Assembly (NCBI GenBank): GCA_017979445.1
Contig: CM030706.1
Span: forward strand, 33,720,251 to 33,784,250
DNA from: Akebia trifoliata
Taxonomy: Eukaryota > Streptophyta > Magnoliopsida > Ranunculales > Lardizabalaceae
DNA: 64,000 bases
Direction: 5' to 3'
The notes under the pieces are model-generated. The model was not told where the DNA came from, ran no database searches, and saw only the letters and a program-made list of their open reading frames with translations. Shown piece by piece: positions 59,814 to 64,000 of the stretch (the first letter of the stretch is position 1; each line of letters begins with the position of its first letter). A program made the translations under genes and the position numbers.

Positions 59814-62800
59814 ATGCCTCTCTTTAAAAGATCACCTTTTCCACTGGTAGAATCACCCAAGAGTTTGGAGCCCCATGAGCTTGTTTTCCAAGTTCGCTTC
59901 ACGAAAGAGATATTTAGGGATTATCAGTATCCTTTTGTATTTCACCCATTATTTTGTAAATTAGGTTATTTGTTTGTGTTTCTTTTTTATGATTCTTTCT
60001 CTTTTAATCACTTATTGGCTTGTAATGAATAATGATCTTTAGAAAAACCTATTCTTTTGAAGTTCATGTGATATTAATTTTATTTTGCAGTTTGCCATTC
60101 TCATATGGTGGACTTTCTTGTTCTGGTCTTTCCTTAATCTAGATTAGAGAATATTTGAACCGTATAAATCTATATCGTCAACGAGTTTGGACATGTAAAA
60201 TTACTGGGAAGACAAATTTAACTTATGAAGAGGCTTTGGTCTCAGAGCAACATGCAACTGAGAAGGTTCAGCAGTTCCCGAAAGAACTAATTGCCACTGC
60301 TTTGCATATTATCCAATTTAGTAAGAACCCATTCCTCTGAAAAGTGCTTGCTTATGCTTATTTAGCACACATATTTCCTTTGTTTGGACTTCTTTTTAAT
60401 GTTTCTTGATTATTATTATGATCACTATGTTTCTTGGTTATAATTTCCCTCTTACACACACACAAAAATAGAGAGAGAGGGAGAGATCTATCTATATCTA
60501 TCTATCTAGGGGCAGGGTCAAGAGCCAACTATTTGGCCAACGTGTTTTGTCCTATAACTTCTAACCCCGTAAAAAGTGGTTTACAAAGAAATGGACGGCC
60601 CATGATTCTTCAATTTGTAAACTGGGGTTAGGACAAAACACGTTTGCCAAAGAGTTGGCTCTTGATCCTTGTCCATATATATAAATTTACTTTGTGGCTA
60701 TACCTCTTTGGTAAGATACCATTTCATATGATTTGATATAAATTGCTGCCTATCAATATTTCAAGTTGAAATTCCATATTTATTGCCTATTGCAATTGAA
60801 TGTATGCTAATATTGTTGGTGAAATGTAATAGTACCATGTGTCAAAATCTTATATCTCCCCCTTGATGATGGGCGATTGTTGCACATCAAGTCATGTGAG
60901 ATTTTGACAGGGTTTTTAGTTTTAACTCGAAAAGGTAAAATTATGTAGCTTTGGTCTTTGTTGACCCCCCTTTTGTAGACCCCAGGTGCCAGCTAGGTCA
61001 TCCTCCTCACTATCTGGCTTTCCAAGCTCTAAATGTGTTGGAATAGACACGTGTTAAACTCTTACTGAACTTCCTTGCCCATGCTTGATGATGCATATTA
61101 GAAATGCTTTGAAACATTCTGAAACAGACATAAGAACTTCTAAACATTTCATTTGACTCATCGATAATGTAGAAATGTTTTTTATTTGATTAATGAAGGT
61201 TAACAATACATTTTGAGTGATTAATTAGTATCAAAATATTGAATTTGATATGTTTCATTGTGTTTTGAAACATGTTGAAATGTTCCATCACATTCCAAAA
61301 TATTTTAAACATTCGACTTTCAGTAAAAAGATTTATCTGTACATATCAATATCTTTTGCGAAATATTACCTATCAAAAAAAAAAAAAAAAAAGAAACTCT
61401 TTTGCGAAATATTCCAAAACATACAGAAACATTTGAAATTCCAGAAATTTTGTTCCAGTATATTTAAACAGAATGTTCTGCCAAAACAGAATGAAACTTT
61501 GAACCATGTAGCTGACTTAATTGAGGCAAAAAATTTCATTTTGATTGAAAACCTAGGCCAACCAATGTCTTTGTAATGGGCATAGAAGCTACACAAGTTT
61601 CTTGAGAAAAAGAAAACTAAAATAAGAAAATGCCATTACTTAGTTATTGGAAACTTGAGTTGTGTAGGTTTCTGGACAACGTTAAAATAGTTCTTACATT
61701 CTGTAACCATGACCCAACCAAGAGCAAGAGTTAGAGTGGAGGTCATACCAGAAGAATAAGAATACAAATTTGTTCTGGGTTATTCATTCGAACAAGTGTG
61801 ACTTCCTCTCTACATAGTTGTGCTGGTGATCCTTGTTAGAAAATTAATGCATTATATTCAAATTTTCATTTGCTTGAAAAATTATAATTTGCACATGAGG
61901 ATATTTTTGAATTCGAAGCCTATTGCCTCGAGGTTTACGACTCTAGATGTCGGTAAGGTGAGCACATTTCCTCTGACTGCAATTGAAGTTGGTGGAAATA
62001 TTGTGTTACTTAAGTGAACCAAGTCTAAGACATACTTTTCTCGAGATCCATTGTCTCATGTTTTCACTTGTACTATTCGTTTCTAGCTGTGATTTCCCTT
62101 TGAATTTCATGTAGTTTGTTCATGTGACCGGTGTAAATTTCAGCATATGGAAACCCGATCCAGCTCATGTTGTGGAGAATGATTATCGGCAATCTCTAAA
62201 GGGCTTTGGTAATGGTCTGGTTAATTGAGTTCTTGTAGGCAACATCAGCTTGGGCTGGAAAAAAAAAATAGAACAAGTAAAACTAGGCTGTTAAGTGTAT
62301 TCCCCAAACTTTCTATTTACCACTTCTGGCTGTCTGATTGAGGATGATGTGCGCTAGGGACCTATTAGAATAATGTTGATAAATTAATAAACAACACATT
62401 TTGTTTCATTCTTTGTATAAAAACTTATTTTATACTCATATATATACTTGGTACAAAGAAGTTTTTAATTTTAAAGTGGAAATTTAAAATTAGAAAAATG
62501 GTGTGAACTCTATACTCTGATTATTATTTGTTTTATCTGGATCTCTGGCTAGATATTTGGACCAGGTAATCAAGTTCAGTTTTAACTATTTATCATTCTA
62601 CTCACTTCTAAAATGTATTTTCTGTTGAACTGGCATTATATTCTTTTCAGCTGGCTTTGTAAAATGTCATTGATGCCCTGTGGTTTGGCAGGCACACTCA
62701 AGTTAATTGATCTTGTCAACACAATATCTAGAAAGTTGCAGGAACTTTTGTTGGTGGGAGTGGAGTTGTATGGAAGGAAAGAGCAGTCTGTTTGCCTATG

Positions 62801-64000
62801 CAGAGTACTTAGGGTTCTGGAGGATGCTGACAAAATTCGTTATGAAGTCGGATGGATTGATGAAGACAAGAAAGTAACTGGTACTTCAGTAATAAATGGA
62901 GATGATTTGATACGGAAGAAGCTTCCTTTTAGTAGGGATGTACTGAAGTCTTTTATTAGGGAATCTACCACTCAAAGTGCTCCTTGGGTTGTTCATGAAA
63001 AATTGGCAAGTAAGCATGGAATTTCAAGTGAACTTCCAGAGCAGTTACAACACAAAATTTCCATTCAGGGTGGAAATTATAGCATAAAAAAAGTAAGAAG
63101 AAAGCATTTAAAGTATCTTGGTAGTATTCTTGTGTAGATTTTCTTTGTTTTCATCATTGGAATTTAAAATTTTGTTGATTGTTTCTGTGCTTTTATACTC
63201 AGGATGCTAAACAAGGTGAAATCGGCAAAAAGAAGAGGAAAAAATTGGGAAGTGAAAGCTTGATCATGTTAAAGAAAGCAAAGAAAGGTACAATGACATA
63301 TTGAAACCTATGCTAATCTTGTACCTAATCATGCCAGTTTACATTTGTTTTATCCAACATAAACCATGCTTCCTACCTGCATGGGATTAACTTGTTACAT
63401 ATTTGTACCTGTTTTTTCTAATGAAACTATGAAATCAATCCTGATGATCATTTGGATCGTTAAATGGAGAAAGTATCATATTTCCTTGACATGTAGACTG
63501 GGCAATCTATTTTCCCTCTAGGTTTATTGTTAATCTCAGAATCTTTAAGTTGCAGAACTCATCCTATGTTTTAAAAACTCAGGAGCTTCTCCTTGTTTTT
63601 CCCGAAGAACTTTGCATTGTAACACACTTACATTGTGTCTTCTCTGTACTTGCAGAAAATGAAAAACCACGAGAAGAGCCCATTAAATATCCAATTGATG
63701 ATCTTCTGGTGCAGCCTTGTGCAAATGATCCAGTTTTCACTGATCGCCCTTCCCCATCAAGGGATTTTGGTGTCCCAATGGATTGTGTTGGAGATCTGCT
63801 AATGGTTTGGGATTTTTTCTCTTCATTTAGCAAGTTGTTGCACTTGTGGCCATTTTCTCTTGAAGATTTTGAAAATGCAATCTGCCATAAGGGCAGCAAT
63901 CTCATTCTCATTGTGGAATCACATTCAGCAATTCTTCATTTATTGAACAAAGATGAAGGCGAATATTGCACAGCCAAAAAAAATAAAAAGCGGAAATCAA
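59814..64000 (+). CDS. WAC and DDT domain-containing protein, 5' part (chromatin remodelling factor)
   Basis: Coding exons 59814-59926, 60148-60320, 62692-63092, 63202-63287 and 63656 to beyond 64000. The N-terminus MPLFKRSPFPL ... ELVFQVRFTKEIFRDYQ / EYLNRINLYRQRVWTCKITG is a WAC domain (~residues 22-105). A charged linker follows, then a DDT-type segment in exon 6 (VGDLLMVWDFFSSFSKLLHL, WPFSLEDFENAI). This pairing is that of Arabidopsis DDP/DDR-type proteins, known partners of ISWI remodellers CHR11/CHR17; action in the nucleus on nucleosome spacing is inferred from the family. First three junctions rejoin in phase. Exon 5 as drawn does not: GAT GCT ... reaches TGA after a 7-A run at 63238-63244, whereas one A fewer restores the frame to exon 6. 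An acceptor at 63214 would avoid the stop. The ATG is the first after the acceptor and matches the family start. Confidence 0.88.
60509..60674. mobile_element. Single-hairpin MITE in intron of the DDT gene, related to 15158
   Basis: Arms GGGTCAAGAGCCAACT ... AGTTGGCTCTTGATCC with CAACGTGTTTTGTCCTATAA and a matching right arm. The centre AAATGGACGGCCCATGATTC also occurs, reversed, in the double-hairpin element at 15345. Flanked by TCTA/TATA repeats. Confidence 0.8.
61140..61545. repeat. Degenerate ACATTC / GAAACATT repeat array in DDT intron 3
   Basis: Short words such as GAAACATT, ACATTCC, AAATGTT recur on both strands through the region, with an A-run at 61377-61393. Resembles the array at 290-480 in the KH gene intron. 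Overlapping open frames on the two strands follow the repeat and show no family. Confidence 0.45.

Noticed and set aside
61250..61596. Overlapping 108- and 76-residue frames on opposite strands
   Set aside because: Both translate a degenerate repeat array and a poly-A run inside a DDT gene intron.

Overview
The window is nuclear DNA from a flowering plant. The evidence is spliced genes with GT-AG introns, plant-specific families (an AP2/ERF factor, an AIG1/IAN GTPase, a plant QKI-like KH protein, a plant WAC+DDT protein), Ty1/copia retrotransposons primed by initiator tRNA-Met, and many hAT- and Harbinger-like MITEs. It is AT-rich and gene-poor. Five host genes are visible; two run off the window.

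Layout. (1) 1-13,589, minus strand: the 5' half of a KH-domain (STAR/QKI-like) RNA-binding protein gene. Exon 1 (13480-13589) is separated from exon 2 (846-931) by a 12.5-kb intron that holds three LTR retroelements nested in one another: an old copia element (B, plus), a minus-strand element with ~0.8-kb LTRs (C) inside it, and a younger copia element (A, 250-bp LTRs ~96% identical by eye) inside C. (2) 13.6-17.1 kb: shared upstream region with MITEs. (3) 17.2-22.96 kb, plus: an AIG1/IAN (GIMAP-like) GTPase gene of six exons, predicted 340 aa, ending in a CaaX-like tetrapeptide. (4) 23-43.2 kb: a 20-kb gene desert of MITEs (several hAT-type with 8-bp target duplications), a 1.5-kb Harbinger-like element, a ~1.95-kb solo LTR and SINE-like copies. 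(5) 43,366-43,911, plus: a single-exon DREB-type ERF gene. (6) 44-49.8 kb: MITEs and SINE-like repeats. (7) 50,257-53,754, plus: a complete three-exon cytochrome c gene with a four-unit tandem repeat in intron 2. (8) 54-58 kb: repeats and a segment of organelle-like composition. (9) 58.1-64.0 kb, plus: the 5' part of a WAC/DDT-domain gene (ISWI chromatin-remodelling partner type), continuing past the window.

The host genes are not an operon-like unit and show no obvious shared pathway. The most unusual structures are the nested retroelement pile inside a spliced gene, a dispersed family of single and double hairpin elements sitting in TA repeats, and a homopolymer that breaks the reading frame in the DDT gene. 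I found no bacterial-style or clearly new multi-gene system. Exon boundaries, identities and repeat edges were worked out by reading, without alignment software.
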